DNA of 64,000 nt from Treponema sp. C6A8 (GTDB lineage Bacteria > Spirochaetota > Spirochaetia > Treponematales > Treponemataceae), in NCBI RefSeq assembly GCF_000619925.1, contig NZ_JHVB01000002.1:186001-250000 (forward strand), in the 5' to 3' direction. How positions within the stretch are numbered: the stretch's first letter is position 1; each line of letters starts with the position of its first letter. Under the pieces are notes generated by a model. It saw only the letters and a program-made list of their open reading frames with translations. It was not told where the DNA came from and made no database searches. Of the stretch, positions 43,019 to 50,652 are shown one piece after another. Position numbers and translations under genes: made by a program.

Positions 43019-44854
43019 ATGGAATCAGCAGATATTTTTCGTTCTAACATTAACGACAAAAACGCTCTTCTAAACGAGTTCTTATCTAAATACGACTACT
43101 TCAACGACGAAGACCGGGAACGCATTTCAAAAGCCTGGGCTTTTATGACCGAAAAATGCGGCGACAAAAAACGCAGCTGCGGTAGTCCATATTATCTTCA
43201 TCCCCTCAGACTGGCAAAAATCCTTGCAGACAGCAAACTTGATGCAGATGCAATAATCACAGGTATTTTACATACAATCCGCGATTTTGGAGTAAGCCCG
43301 GAAGCAGCCGGAGAAATTTTTGGCGAACAGATTGAAAAGCTTTTGCAGGGAACAAACAAAATCATGTACCTGCCGATTAACTCAAAAACCCTGCGCCAGG
43401 CTGATGCCATCAGAAAGATGATTTTTGCAATGGTAGACGACGTAAGAATCATCCTTGTAAAAATTGCAGACCGCCTAGACAGAATCAGAAACATCAAATC
43501 TCTTGAGCCGGAACGACAGCGCATCCTTGCAGAAGAAATCATAGATATCTGGGCGCCGCTGGCTGACCGCCTTGGTATGCAGACTGCAAAAAACGAGTTT
43601 GAAGACTTGAGTCTTCGCTACACAAATCCAAAGGCTTATAATCAGATTGAAGCAATTGTTGCCCAGTCAAAGGAAGAACGCGCCGAATTCCTTAATTCAG
43701 CCGTAAAAAAGATTCAGCAGAAGGCAGAAAAAACCGGAATCAGCGTTACAATCACAAGCCGGGCAAAGCACTATTATTCGATTTATCAGAAAATGAGAAA
43801 GCGCAACAAGAGCGCAAGCGAACTTTACGACCTGCTGGCCCTGCGAATCCTCTGTAATTCAAATGCGGAATGCTATCAGCTTGTGGGAATCGTTCACAGT
43901 CTCTGGCTGCCAATGGACGGACGCTTCAAGGACTACATTGCCGTTCCAAAAGCAAACGGCTACCAGTCACTTCATACAACCGTAATCTGCGAAGGAAAGC
44001 CTCTTGAAATCCAGATCCGTACTTATGAAATGCACAACATGGCTGAGCACGGTATCGCATCTCACTGGCTTTACAAAAAAGGCACCAACCACGACCTGGT
44101 AGAAGCAGACAAGCTGGAAATCTTCAATAAACTTCAGTCTCTTAAGGAAAGCATCCTTACAAACGGAGCCGATTTTGAAACTCTGAAAAACGAGCTTTTG
44201 GGCGATGAGATTTTCGTATTTACTCCGGCAGGCGACGTAAAAAAACTCCCGGCTGGCGCTACCGCAATCGACTTTGCTTACTCGGTTCACTCTGCAATCG
44301 GTGAAAAAATTGTTGCAGCAAAGGCAGACGGAAAAATCATCCCGATTACAAAGCCCCTTCAGAATACCCAGATTATCGAAGTAATTACAAACCCTCAGGC
44401 TCACCCTACGGAAAGCCAGCTTGGAAACGTAAAAACTTCTAAGGCTCACCAGAAGATTCACTCCTGGCTGATGGCTAATGACCCGACTTTCAGCGAGCGC
44501 ATTGCACTTCAAAATGCGGCAGACTCGGCTGCAGGCACAGGAGAAGGCCTTCTTCAGGCTGGAAGTGTAACGGTTACCCCGCGAAAGCAGCGTAAAAAGC
44601 ATTACAAAAAAGATGAAGACCACCCGGAAAAATCCGCACGCACCAGAAAGCCGGTTCTTGTTCAGGGTGAAAAGCGCGTTCTCTACAATTTTGCCCAGTG
44701 CTGCAATCCATATTACCCGGACGTAATCTGCGGCTATGTTACCCGTACAAAGGGCGTTACGATTCACCGCGCCGACTGTCTCATTTACCAGAGAATACCT
44801 GAAAAGGAAAAGAGAAGCGTTACTGTCAGTTGGGATACTGACGCAGAGAAATAA
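43019..44854 (+). CDS. RelA/SpoT-family (p)ppGpp synthetase with degenerate hydrolase site
   Basis: 611 residues against about 700-750 for Rel/RelA/SpoT. N-terminal HD fold: His61 (YLHP) and the ADRLDRIR Asp are kept, but the HDxxED motif reads HTIRD (residues 85-89), so the metal Asp is Thr86 and the catalytic Glu is Arg88. Hydrolysis is probably lost. The synthetase domain looks intact: SIYQKMRKRN, GRFKDYIAVPKANGYQSLHTT (parts: RFKDYIAVPK, NGYQSLHTT), PLEIQIRT and AEHGIASHWLYKKG. TGS domain: DEIFVFTPAGDVKKLP. The C-terminus ends after a zinc-finger-like region (FAQCCNPYYPD, then HRADC) and lacks the ACT/RRM domain. It makes the alarmone (p)ppGpp under starvation. GGTGGGA precedes the ATG. 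The 3' end overlaps the next gene by 29 bases. Confidence 0.9.
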   Translation: MESADIFRSNINDKNALLNEFLSKYDYFNDEDRERISKAWAFMTEKCGDKKRSCGSPYYLHPLRLAKILADSKLDADAIITGILHTIRDFGVSPEAAGEIFGEQIEKLLQGTNKIMYLPINSKTLRQADAIRKMIFAMVDDVRIILVKIADRLDRIRNIKSLEPERQRILAEEIIDIWAPLADRLGMQTAKNEFEDLSLRYTNPKAYNQIEAIVAQSKEERAEFLNSAVKKIQQKAEKTGISVTITSRAKHYYSIYQKMRKRNKSASELYDLLALRILCNSNAECYQLVGIVHSLWLPMDGRFKDYIAVPKANGYQSLHTTVICEGKPLEIQIRTYEMHNMAEHGIASHWLYKKGTNHDLVEADKLEIFNKLQSLKESILTNGADFETLKNELLGDEIFVFTPAGDVKKLPAGATAIDFAYSVHSAIGEKIVAAKADGKIIPITKPLQNTQIIEVITNPQAHPTESQLGNVKTSKAHQKIHSWLMANDPTFSERIALQNAADSAAGTGEGLLQAGSVTVTPRKQRKKHYKKDEDHPEKSARTRKPVLVQGEKRVLYNFAQCCNPYYPDVICGYVTRTKGVTIHRADCLIYQRIPEKEKRSVTVSWDTDAEK

Positions 44855-45677
44855 GAGGCGGAGTCACAGTTTCATCTACATCTAAAATGTACCACTTACC
44901 GAACTCTCCAAAAGACTTGAGCCCGTACTGAGTTACGTTACCAAAGCTTTCAAGTCCGCCCGGATGATAGTGGCCGCAAAAATATCCCAGAATTTTACAC
45001 TTAGAAAAAAGGCTTATTAAAATGTTACGTTCCGTTGTGTCGCGAAGGCAGAAAGGCATTATTCCGTAGGCTTTACCTTCGGACGCGAAAGGGACGTGAG
45101 TAATAATCAAAGGTCTCTTTACTTCAGAAGTAAGTTCCCGCTTAAGGGAGTTGAGCTGCCTGCTTCCCAAAGTTCCCGAAGCAGTATCAAGCCCGTACCA
45201 GACTAATTTTTGAGTTTCAAATTTATAGTAAGAGCAATGAGGGTAACAGTATTTTTCATAATTTTCAAAACCGTCGTCGCGGTATAAATCGTGATTTCCA
45301 ACTATATTAAAAAAAGGTACATCACAATACTCTTTGATTTTTGAAACAATTCCTGAATAGTGCTGAAATTCTTCTTCTTTTGCTCCGTCTGCAAAATCCC
45401 CCAATCCCAGAGCAAATTTTATCTGGGACTTATCATAAGACTGGAACCAGTTAAAAAATTCATCTTCTGTTTCTCTATGATAAAACTTTGCTCCGATATG
45501 AACGTCTGTCAGAATCAGCACCTGATATTTACTGCCCGTATTAATTTCACCTATATTCTTCAGCCCCGAAAATCTGTGATTAACGTTGCTGTCACCGCTC
45601 CAAAAACCATCAGAAGTTAGGTTGCAGGAAGCAAAAAAGAGAGAAATTACAAAACTGGCAAGGGCAAGTTTTTTCAC
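44826..45677 (-). CDS. Calcineurin-like metallophosphoesterase lipoprotein
   Basis: 283 residues. Lipobox FASC (Cys18). All metal motifs are visible in order: DVHIG, GLGDFADG, VGNHDLYRDD, ITHVPF and GHYHPGG, so a binuclear metal phosphoesterase acting outside the cytoplasm. The substrate is unknown (nucleotides, phosphodiesters or phosphoproteins are options). The ATG overlaps the stop codon of the upstream outer-membrane protein gene by one base (TAATG), implying coupled translation and perhaps joint function at the envelope. Tail-to-tail overlap of 29 bases with the rel gene. Confidence 0.88.
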   Translation of the reverse strand: MKKLALASFVISLFFASCNLTSDGFWSGDSNVNHRFSGLKNIGEINTGSKYQVLILTDVHIGAKFYHRETEDEFFNWFQSYDKSQIKFALGLGDFADGAKEEEFQHYSGIVSKIKEYCDVPFFNIVGNHDLYRDDGFENYEKYCYPHCSYYKFETQKLVWYGLDTASGTLGSRQLNSLKRELTSEVKRPLIITHVPFASEGKAYGIMPFCLRDTTERNILISLFSKCKILGYFCGHYHPGGLESFGNVTQYGLKSFGEFGKWYILDVDETVTPPLISLRQYPN

Positions 45678-46414
45678 TAAAAGAAAACTCCCGCATTCAC
45701 GCGAATTCCAAACTGACTGAAGCTGTCCTGTGGAACAGCCCCGTCAATCCATTTGCAGTAAACTTCCGAGCCCAGCTTAAAATGCTCAAACATGCGGTAA
45801 GAAAAACCAAGATTAAGCTGAATTGCCCCGATTAAATCATCCTCAAAAAGAGAACAGTTTCCGGCATCAAAAAAGAAAAGCCAGTCCGCCGTCGGGGTAA
45901 AAATACAGCCGACATTCAAGAAGGAAGTATTGTCATCAATCCTGATATTTGAAGGATAGGCATTTATAATAGAATATTTCAGCAAAACGCCGGAATTAAC
46001 GTAAATCTTCCAGATATTTTTCAGATTTAAGCTGATAAAAGCTCCGGGAAGAACGTTATGCTCACAGGAAGAACCAACATAATCATCAGTGAATTTGTAG
46101 TAGTGATACTTTGCGCTGACACCAATGCTGACCAGATCCCAGAAACAGGGAGCATAAAAAGCCTGAAAAGCTATGTCCGTTGATTTTGTATTTGCGTAAA
46201 AGCCGCCCTGTCCGAAAAGTTCATTTGCATCAACCCTGGCTACTGTCGCGTAACCCGAATTCTCATATTTTTGAGTATAAAGCAGATTGTATTCAAATCT
46301 CTGGGTCAGCGAAATCTTTGGGCGTTCCGGGGTAAAAAAAGAAACTGAAAAAGGTCTTGCAAAAGCAAGAGAAGAAAACATTGCTAAAATTGCAAGAACT
46401 TTTTTTTTCATCAT
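45677..46414 (-). CDS. Predicted outer-membrane beta-barrel protein
   Basis: 245 residues. Signal peptide MKKKVLAILAMFSSLAFA; the mature chain consists of short amphipathic strands (VSIGVSAKYHYYKF, IWKIYVNSGVLLKYS, AIQLNLGFSYRMF, FKLGSEVYCKWI) and ends in a hydrophobic aromatic residue pair (GVFF), the usual sign of an outer-membrane barrel. Perhaps eight to ten strands. No family name recognised. It starts directly after the stop of the U32 gene (TAAATGATG) and overlaps the phosphoesterase gene at its end. Confidence 0.68.
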   Translation of the reverse strand: MMKKKVLAILAMFSSLAFARPFSVSFFTPERPKISLTQRFEYNLLYTQKYENSGYATVARVDANELFGQGGFYANTKSTDIAFQAFYAPCFWDLVSIGVSAKYHYYKFTDDYVGSSCEHNVLPGAFISLNLKNIWKIYVNSGVLLKYSIINAYPSNIRIDDNTSFLNVGCIFTPTADWLFFFDAGNCSLFEDDLIGAIQLNLGFSYRMFEHFKLGSEVYCKWIDGAVPQDSFSQFGIRVNAGVFF

Positions 46415-47935
46415 TTACCGTCCTGTATCGCGGATTTTTCCTTCAACATAATCCGGGTCAAGTGTTCTAAGAAGAGTTGCGGCAGGAAGTTCATACTTTG
46501 TGTAAATTACACAGGGATGACTGTCACAAACCCAGTTTAGTTTAAGTCCTGTTTCGCTGGAAATCAATTCCCAATCCTCAGATTTTACAAGAAGATTGCA
46601 GAAAGAGGGCGAAACAAACTCAATTTCATCAGCCGCATTAATTTTATTCATAGCCGTACATTCATATAAATGCCAGCCCTCTTTCTTTTCAAAAGGAATG
46701 ATGCGGCGGTCCGGGTGGATTTCATAATCCTTTAAGCGGGCCTCGCGGGCATCCGGGTGCATTCCAGCCAGAAGTTCCTCGTTTTCCTTAAAGCGTCTCT
46801 GACCTTCATTGTAGATTGCGTCAAAAGCGTCGCCTGTAAGTTCTGCCCCCATCTCCGCCGCAAGCTGATATTTACTGTCGCTGGCGCCGCTGGTAGTTTT
46901 GTCGGCATCAGCTTTATTATAGTAGAAACCTGTCGTACTTTCGCGGTGACTAACGTTCTCAAGCTCTGCGATATAAGGAGCCGCTTCTTCTGCGCTGATC
47001 TTTCCTTCAAGGGCATCCAGAGCCTTACGGTAAGCGCGGGTAACCATTGCAACGTAATAGGTACTCTTCATGCGGCCTTCAATCTTAAGGGAATCAAGAC
47101 CGGCAGCCTTCATATCTGCAAGGTGATTAATCATATTAATATCTTTTGAAGAAAGAATTGCGGTAAAATCATCGCCTTCAAAAATCGGGAAGTACTCGCC
47201 CTTTCGCTGTTCTTCTTCAATTACAAGATTTCCGCTCTGAGCCAGGGCTTTTGCCTCTTCCGGCGTGATGATATGAGGCTTTCCATCACCAGCTCCGTCT
47301 GCCAGGCCCGCAAAAGCATTTTCTCCTACGCGGAAGTTCCATCGGCAGGTATGACTGCAAAAACCACTCTGGGCACTGCGTCCCGTAAGGAAAGCGCTCA
47401 TAAGACAGCGGCCGGCATAAGCGATGCACATGGCGCCGTGAACAAAAGTTTCAAGTTCCATATCAGGAACGGCGTCCTTAATTCGCTTAATCTGAGCAAG
47501 GGAAATTTCGCGGCCTAAAACCACACGCTTAAAGCCGATTGACTTGTACATCTTTACAGCTTCAGAATTCACACAGGAAGCCTGAGTTGAAAGGTGCAGC
47601 TCTGCATTTGGAAATTCCTTCTGCAAAAGAGGCACAATTCCAATATCCTGAACGATAAAGGCATCAATCGGGTACTGGCGGAAATAATCGATATTTGCGC
47701 GAAGATTATCAATCTCTTCATCATGAAAAGAAATGTTGAGCGCGCAGTGAAGGCGTTTTCCAGGATAAAGTTTTTTAAGTTCAACTACCTTCTTATATTC
47801 ATCTTCATAAAAGTTGTCAGCCTTAACGCGGAGTGAAAATTTCTTAAGTCCGATATAAGCAGCATCAGCTCCGTAAGCATAGGCATAGGCTAATTTTTCA
47901 ACATTTCCCGCAGGAGACAATAATTCCATACTCAT
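46415..47935 (-). CDS. U32-family protein (TrhP/RlhA-like)
   Basis: 506 residues. Begins MELLSPAGNVEKLAYAYAYGADAAYIG, quoted here as ELLSPAGNVEKLAYAY, the diagnostic N-terminus of the U32 'peptidase' family. ETFVHGAMCIAYAGRCLMS and GFCSHTCRW give the Cys cluster that in TrhP/RlhA is linked to iron-sulfur-dependent hydroxylation of tRNA or rRNA; older annotations as collagenase are probably wrong for this type. Length and C-terminal extension (LNWVCDSHPCVIYTKY) fit TrhP, which hydroxylates U34 of tRNA, but RlhA cannot be excluded. GGAGAATTTT precedes the ATG. First gene of a three-gene operon with the two envelope proteins. Confidence 0.85.
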   Translation of the reverse strand: MSMELLSPAGNVEKLAYAYAYGADAAYIGLKKFSLRVKADNFYEDEYKKVVELKKLYPGKRLHCALNISFHDEEIDNLRANIDYFRQYPIDAFIVQDIGIVPLLQKEFPNAELHLSTQASCVNSEAVKMYKSIGFKRVVLGREISLAQIKRIKDAVPDMELETFVHGAMCIAYAGRCLMSAFLTGRSAQSGFCSHTCRWNFRVGENAFAGLADGAGDGKPHIITPEEAKALAQSGNLVIEEEQRKGEYFPIFEGDDFTAILSSKDINMINHLADMKAAGLDSLKIEGRMKSTYYVAMVTRAYRKALDALEGKISAEEAAPYIAELENVSHRESTTGFYYNKADADKTTSGASDSKYQLAAEMGAELTGDAFDAIYNEGQRRFKENEELLAGMHPDAREARLKDYEIHPDRRIIPFEKKEGWHLYECTAMNKINAADEIEFVSPSFCNLLVKSEDWELISSETGLKLNWVCDSHPCVIYTKYELPAATLLRTLDPDYVEGKIRDTGR

Positions 47936-47954
47936 AAAATTCTCCTTCTAAAAT

Positions 47955-48962
47955 CTAGGCTTCGCTGTTAAGACCACGTTCCAGTTTAGGTTTATTTTCG
48001 AACTGCTGCTTTGTTTTTCCGTCCTCACTTCCGCCCGTAACAATTTTACCGATTCTATCAAGTGCCAGATGAGATTCATACAGATATTCATCAGCCATCT
48101 GAAACATAAACATCATATCAGGCCAGACATCAAGAATACATTCGTTGCCGCAGTCTTCAAGCCTTTTTGCAAAGGCCTTTGCGTTTTCCAGAAGAGCTTC
48201 TCGCGCCCCAAGCTGAATTACAACCGGCGGAAAATTCATCAAATCACCATCAGAAGCAAAAAGCGGAGAAACATGCAGGGTTTCTGTATTTGATTCAAAA
48301 GTGTAGACAGCGGCGCTTTTTCTGAAAACGTCCGGTGTCAAAATCTCATCATTAAGCTTTTTTGAAGTCAAAAGCGGAGAATTGGAAGAAACATCAAGCC
48401 ATGGTGAAAACAAAATCACATTTTTGATGTTTGCGCGATAGCGGTCACGAAGGTTAAAAATCAGAGAGCAGGCAAGACTTGCCCCGGAACCGTCGGCAGC
48501 GATTATAATTTCCGACTGGGCAGCAGCGCTTCCTTTTTCAGCATTCAAGGAACAGGCAATCTGCTCTTCTGTATAAAGGGCACGGAAAACAGTCTGAATA
48601 TCTTCGTTAGCAGCAGGATATGGAGAAGCCGGTGCAAGACGGATTTCAGGAACAACTACCCGGCAAAAACACTTGGTTGCAAGGGAAGAACAGAAAGATC
48701 TGTAAGCCGCAGGACTTCCGCCCACAAAGGAACCGCCGTGAATATAAAGCATAACACGGTTGGAAGCGTAAATTTCAGGAGAAAGCACGTCACAGTCGAT
48801 GTTGCCGTATTTGTGAGAAGAACATTCTACTCCGTTAGGCAGAAAAACCGTGGAAAAAGCCGCGTCGAGTTTGTGGCGGAAAGCTTCTACGTCGCCTTTT
48901 CCGTTGTAAGCCAGCAGCTTGAGTTTTTTGATGGCATTTTTTCTGTCGTTCTGATGTTCCAT
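47955..48962 (-). CDS. HSL-family alpha/beta-hydrolase-like protein lacking the catalytic triad
   Basis: 335 residues from the ATG at 48962. The fold is that of hormone-sensitive-lipase-type esterases: oxyanion HGGSFVGGS, VVVPEIRLAPASPYPAAN and FPPVVIQLGAREALLENA. But the catalytic residues differ. The nucleophile elbow GDSAGG reads ADGSGA, with Gly at the Ser position and Ser shifted by one. The Asp in the family's GxxDxL segment is Arg (GAREALL), and the His in WPxMPHVFQ is Phe (WPDMMFMFQ, codon 48108-48110). The frame is intact over the full length. I infer a non-hydrolytic protein, perhaps ligand-binding. An upstream in-frame ATG at 49034 lies beyond the promoter and is rejected. Confidence 0.78.
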   Translation of the reverse strand: MEHQNDRKNAIKKLKLLAYNGKGDVEAFRHKLDAAFSTVFLPNGVECSSHKYGNIDCDVLSPEIYASNRVMLYIHGGSFVGGSPAAYRSFCSSLATKCFCRVVVPEIRLAPASPYPAANEDIQTVFRALYTEEQIACSLNAEKGSAAAQSEIIIAADGSGASLACSLIFNLRDRYRANIKNVILFSPWLDVSSNSPLLTSKKLNDEILTPDVFRKSAAVYTFESNTETLHVSPLFASDGDLMNFPPVVIQLGAREALLENAKAFAKRLEDCGNECILDVWPDMMFMFQMADEYLYESHLALDRIGKIVTGGSEDGKTKQQFENKPKLERGLNSEA

Positions 48963-48975
48963 AAGGCATATTATA
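48963..48975 (-). promoter_or_regulatory. -10 box 7 bases from the HSL-like start codon
   Basis: TATAAT on the minus strand (48970-48975), then 7 bases to the ATG at 48962. The -35 region is poor. No Shine-Dalgarno, so a leaderless message is likely. Confidence 0.55.
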
Positions 48976-49020
48976 GCAAAATACGCAGATTTATGATATA
49001 AGTTTAAAAAGTACAAGAAA

Positions 49021-49150
49021 AAATGCTTTCGCAAGAACCGTAATTTGTTCCGCCGAGAAGGCTCGACGCTGCGCTCTGTATCTAAACACCGCGTTGTATT
49101 TTCCTTATCGCCTTCAATGCTTCACAAATCACGAACCTTGCTACGCATTT
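49021..49150. repeat. Nested-palindrome intergenic element, family B copy 2
   Basis: Outer arms at 49021-49048 and 49124-49150 are inverted (AAATGC, GCAAG, CGT and ATTTGT blocks match in order, about 22 of 27). TCCGCCGAGA (49049-49058) follows the left arm directly, exactly as in the element at 8643-8779. It ends in a T-rich tract and lies between the divergent HSL-like and metA genes; no ORF is credible in the gap 48963-49199. Confidence 0.75.
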
Positions 49151-49199
49151 TTTTTCCTACAGTTCTAAAATATTTCCTAAATATGCAGGAGTCTATAAC

Positions 49200-50108
49200 A
49201 TGCCTATTAAAGTAAAGTCAGATTTGCCAGCAGTCCGCACCCTTGAAAAAGAAAACATCTTCGTGATGACAGAAAAGCGAGCCGCTAATCAGGATATCCG
49301 TCCGCTTAAAATTGCCATTGTAAATCTGATGCCTACTAAGGAAGTTACAGAAACTCAGCTCCTCCGCCTTTTGGGAAACTCCCCTCTTCAGGTAGAAATT
49401 TCCCTAGTCCGCATGGAAGACCACGAAAGCAAAAATACAGACACCAGCTATCTTGATAAATTCTACATTCCGTCAAGCGAACTCTTTAAGAACAAGTACG
49501 ACGGCATGATTATCACAGGCGCCCCTGTCGAGCAGCTTGAATTTGAGCAGGTTGATTACTGGAATGAACTTTGCAGCATCATGGATTACGCCAAGACAAA
49601 CGTTTTCTCAACTCTTTATGTCTGCTGGGGAAGCTTTGCGGGTCTTTATCATCTTTACGGCATTCAGAAACAGGGACTTGCAAAAAAATTGTCAGGTATT
49701 TTTATGAACCACCGCTGCACTGAAGCAGAACCTCTTCTCCGCGGTTTTGACGACACATTCCCAATTCCTCAATCGCGTCACACAACCCTTCGCAAGGAAG
49801 ACGTCCTAAAGAACCCAAACCTTACAATTCTGGCAGAAGGCGCTGAAGCCGGCGTTTCAATCATCAAATCAAACGATAACCGCGAAATCTTTATGACCGG
49901 CCACCTGGAATACGACACTGAAACCCTGGCCTGCGAATATTTCCGCGACATTGATAAAGGCATGGACGTTCCGCTTCCAAAGAACTACTTCCCGCTCAAC
50001 AACGTAGACCGCATGCCAAGCAGCTACTGGCGCAGCACCGCTCATCTCTTCTACTCCAACTGGCTGAACTACTACGTCTATCAGGCGACACCTTACAACT
50101 TTATCTAA
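49200..50108 (+). CDS. metA: Homoserine O-acyltransferase MetA
   Basis: 302 residues. Acylates homoserine from succinyl- or acetyl-CoA, the first committed step to methionine. The catalytic Cys142 lies in YVCWGSFAGLYHLYG, numbered as in E. coli MetA; the His/Glu motif is TGHLEYD, and MPTKEVTETQLLRLLG and EDHESKNT are family segments. Whether it uses succinyl- or acetyl-CoA cannot be decided from what I can see. Clear Shine-Dalgarno (AGGAG, 9 bases before the ATG), unlike many first genes here. Transcribed alone. Confidence 0.94.
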   Translation: MPIKVKSDLPAVRTLEKENIFVMTEKRAANQDIRPLKIAIVNLMPTKEVTETQLLRLLGNSPLQVEISLVRMEDHESKNTDTSYLDKFYIPSSELFKNKYDGMIITGAPVEQLEFEQVDYWNELCSIMDYAKTNVFSTLYVCWGSFAGLYHLYGIQKQGLAKKLSGIFMNHRCTEAEPLLRGFDDTFPIPQSRHTTLRKEDVLKNPNLTILAEGAEAGVSIIKSNDNREIFMTGHLEYDTETLACEYFRDIDKGMDVPLPKNYFPLNNVDRMPSSYWRSTAHLFYSNWLNYYVYQATPYNFI

Positions 50109-50183
50109 GAGGGAGAAGCATCTCCCTCGCTTCAAAGCGTTGCTTTTCCGCTACCCTCTCTGCGGGGCACATCCCCGCAACGC
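50109..50183. repeat. Hairpin cluster between convergent metA and phosphatase genes
   Basis: GAGGGAGA (50109-50116) with TCTCCCTC (50121-50128) makes a perfect 8-bp hairpin one base after the metA stop codon. A second hairpin, GCGGGG/CCCCGC, follows at about 50162-50179. AAGCGTTGC lies between. Neither stem has a strong T run. It fills the whole 82-base gap and may end transcription from both sides. Confidence 0.6.
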
Positions 50184-50190
50184 CCCTGTC

Positions 50191-50637
50191 TTACAACTGA
50201 TCCAGCATTGCCGCACAGCCGGCGTAAACGTCTGCCCAGGTGGCGTCAAAGTTGCCAGTGTACCATGGGTCTGCCACTTCATCAGTGCAGCCGCAGTATT
50301 CCAGAAGCAGGTGAACTTTACCAAGAGGGTCACCCTGCCATCTTCTATACATGTTAAAGATATTTTCTTCGTCCATGCCAATCAGGTAGTCGTATTTTTC
50401 GTAATCAGCGGCAGTAATCTGTCTTGCCCGGTGATTAGTAAAAGGCACTCCCTGTTCCCGGAGCTTTTCTACTGTGCCCCGGTGCATTCCATTCCCGATT
50501 TCTTCTGTGCTGGTTGCAGCTGAATCAATCTGAAATTCACTGTCGCGGCCAGCCTTATGAACCAAATGCTTCATCACAAATTCAGCCATAGGGCTTCTGC
50601 AAATATTTCCGTGGCAGACAAATAAAATCCTAGTCAT
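50191..50637 (-). CDS. Low-molecular-weight protein tyrosine phosphatase
   Basis: 148 residues, standard length. The P-loop VCHGNICRSP (Cys8 nucleophile, Arg14) fits the CX5R signature of this class, and ADPWYTGNF supplies the general-acid Asp. It removes phosphate from protein tyrosines, or from small phosphates in some members. No kinase gene nearby. It is 15 bases downstream of the MATE gene on the same strand, with AACTGGAG just before its ATG, so probably co-transcribed. ArsC-like arsenate reductase is excluded by the extra conserved residues of the LMW-PTP type. Confidence 0.93.
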   Translation of the reverse strand: MTRILFVCHGNICRSPMAEFVMKHLVHKAGRDSEFQIDSAATSTEEIGNGMHRGTVEKLREQGVPFTNHRARQITAADYEKYDYLIGMDEENIFNMYRRWQGDPLGKVHLLLEYCGCTDEVADPWYTGNFDATWADVYAGCAAMLDQL

Positions 50638-50652
50638 TATAAAAATCTCCAG

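Noticed and set aside
49021..49199. Possible SAM or T-box type riboswitch before metA
   Set aside because: The structured DNA is a family B repeat with its partner at 8643-8779, and no conserved SAM-riboswitch core is seen; metA has its own Shine-Dalgarno beyond it.
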